From: Phymorhynchus buccinoides
Lineage: Eukaryota > Mollusca > Gastropoda > Neogastropoda > Raphitomidae
Assembly (NCBI GenBank): GCA_017654935.2
Contig: CM065704.1
Coordinates: 27,038,324 to 27,102,323 of the forward strand
DNA length: 64,000 nt
Reading direction: 5' to 3'
Shown: piece after piece, positions 63,135-64,000 of the stretch
Numbering within the stretch: the stretch's first letter is position 1
Layout: every line of letters begins with the position of its first letter
The notes under the pieces: generated by a model
Databases searched by the model: none
Told to the model about the DNA's origin: nothing
The model's input: the letters and a program-made list of their open reading frames with translations, nothing else
Position numbers and translations under genes: made by a program

Positions 63135-64000
63135 CGTTGTGAGCAAGAAATGTCATTGATTTTGACAATTTTACTCACTTTTTTCAGCGAAATGACACTT
63201 TTTGGGGGTGGCATGCAAAAATCACGTGATGCACGTGAACGGGAAGTTGGATAAAACAAGTTTGAGTGAGCTTCTGTTCACGGATGATTGCTCTTTCCGG
63301 TCATATAATTTGTATTGCTTACATTTACACCGCCTTTTTGCAATCAAGGTTATAAAAGTCTACCCTTAACAAATGTTGACCAGTGTGTATCCACATTTAG
63401 GGCCGCAAGGGAGATAAATCCATGACAGAAAAGAGCACAACAATCCTTCTGTCAGTCTCCTATCTTCACAGACTTTTTTTCGACGTCAATAGTCAAATAA
63501 TTGTGCATTTTTTGAAAGCTCCTATATGTATAGTGTGCTAAGTACAATGTTTTGGTCTGAAGAATGAAGCTATTCATTTTTCAGAAGTGAAGGCTGTTTG
63601 TTTGCTTTTTGGTCATGCATAAATTACTTATTAATACACAGTAGCATTTTTTTTTAAAACAAGTCTGAGTTGTTGCGTTCACCTTCACGTATACCTTTTG
63701 CAAAAGAAGACATCTGCACAATATTTTGACCTGATTCATTGATGTCCACTACAAACTGTAGTTGTATTGTCTTAAAACAATACAGTTAATGTTATTAATA
63801 GTCCTTGGTTTTAATAGTCATTGGTATTACGTGGAATTCCTATATAATGTTATAGAAAGAGTTCCATAGTACCATTGGCTGTTCTTGTTTTACAATGAAC
63901 TGCTGCAGCACGGTGCTGTGCAGTGCTTACTATTCTGAGAATCATAGACTTTCACAAAGACTGAGCTAAAAGGGAAACGATTTCTCATTCCAGAGATGAA
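63135..64000. other. Right copy of block D, running off the window
   Basis: Matches 30,485-31,386, including the start of the GAATTCCTATATAATGT tandem unit at 63,833. No gene seen. Confidence 0.7.

Overview
This is eukaryotic nuclear DNA, almost certainly from a marine invertebrate. A mollusc, perhaps a gastropod, is my inference from the mix of non-LTR retrotransposons, SINE-like repeats with GACGTTAAA tails and very long (GA)n/(GT)n tracts; nothing in the window proves the taxon. There are no operons, no bacterial-style gene packing, no tRNA or rRNA genes that I can see and no CRISPR array. Most long open frames are microsatellite translations or decayed transposons.

The main organising feature is a direct segmental duplication. 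Four blocks on the left (about 8,959-10,850, 15,440-18,672, 20,005-23,490 and 28,393-31,386) recur in the same order and orientation on the right (about 43,472-46,440, 48,030-54,273, 54,279-56,540 and 61,033-64,000, running off the window end). Insertions found in one copy only leave recognisable empty sites in the other, so many elements can be delimited to the base: a 1.3-kb solo LTR (left copy only), two L2/CR1-like retrotransposon ends and a pogo-like element (right copy only). Elements present in both copies (mariner, Tc1-like inside a TTAA-flanked inverted-repeat element, a PIF/Harbinger-like MITE) predate the duplication.

Each copy carries what looks like a real host gene on the minus strand. 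Exon 1 has a conserved TATA box, a signal peptide and a four-cysteine CUB-like domain. Exon 2 lies about 6.5-6.8 kb downstream. The donor and acceptor phases match in both copies, and every length difference between copies is a multiple of three. Exon 1 is strongly conserved, whereas exon 2 contains short blocks that are completely replaced between the copies. The 3' end of the gene is not identified.

Layout: 1-950 unassigned; 953-4,902 decayed I-group retrotransposon (endonuclease-RT-RNase H); 5,358-7,729 minus-strand L1-like retrotransposon with an almost intact RT; 8,217-9,538 mariner; 9,850-17,710 gene copy 1 with retrotransposon debris in its intron; 18-23.5 kb nested DNA transposons and the solo LTR; 23.5-28.4 kb unassigned sequence with microsatellites and a SINE cluster that includes a U2-snRNA-headed SINE; 28.4-31.4 kb Tc1 remnant and PIF/Harbinger-like MITE; 31.2-36.2 kb tandem repeats, including a 53-bp minisatellite; 38,501-39,000 assembly gap; 41.2-42.5 kb G-run region and an ~800-bp poly(A) tract; 43.5-64 kb duplicated copy 2 with its own pogo-like elements and a second U2-headed SINE.
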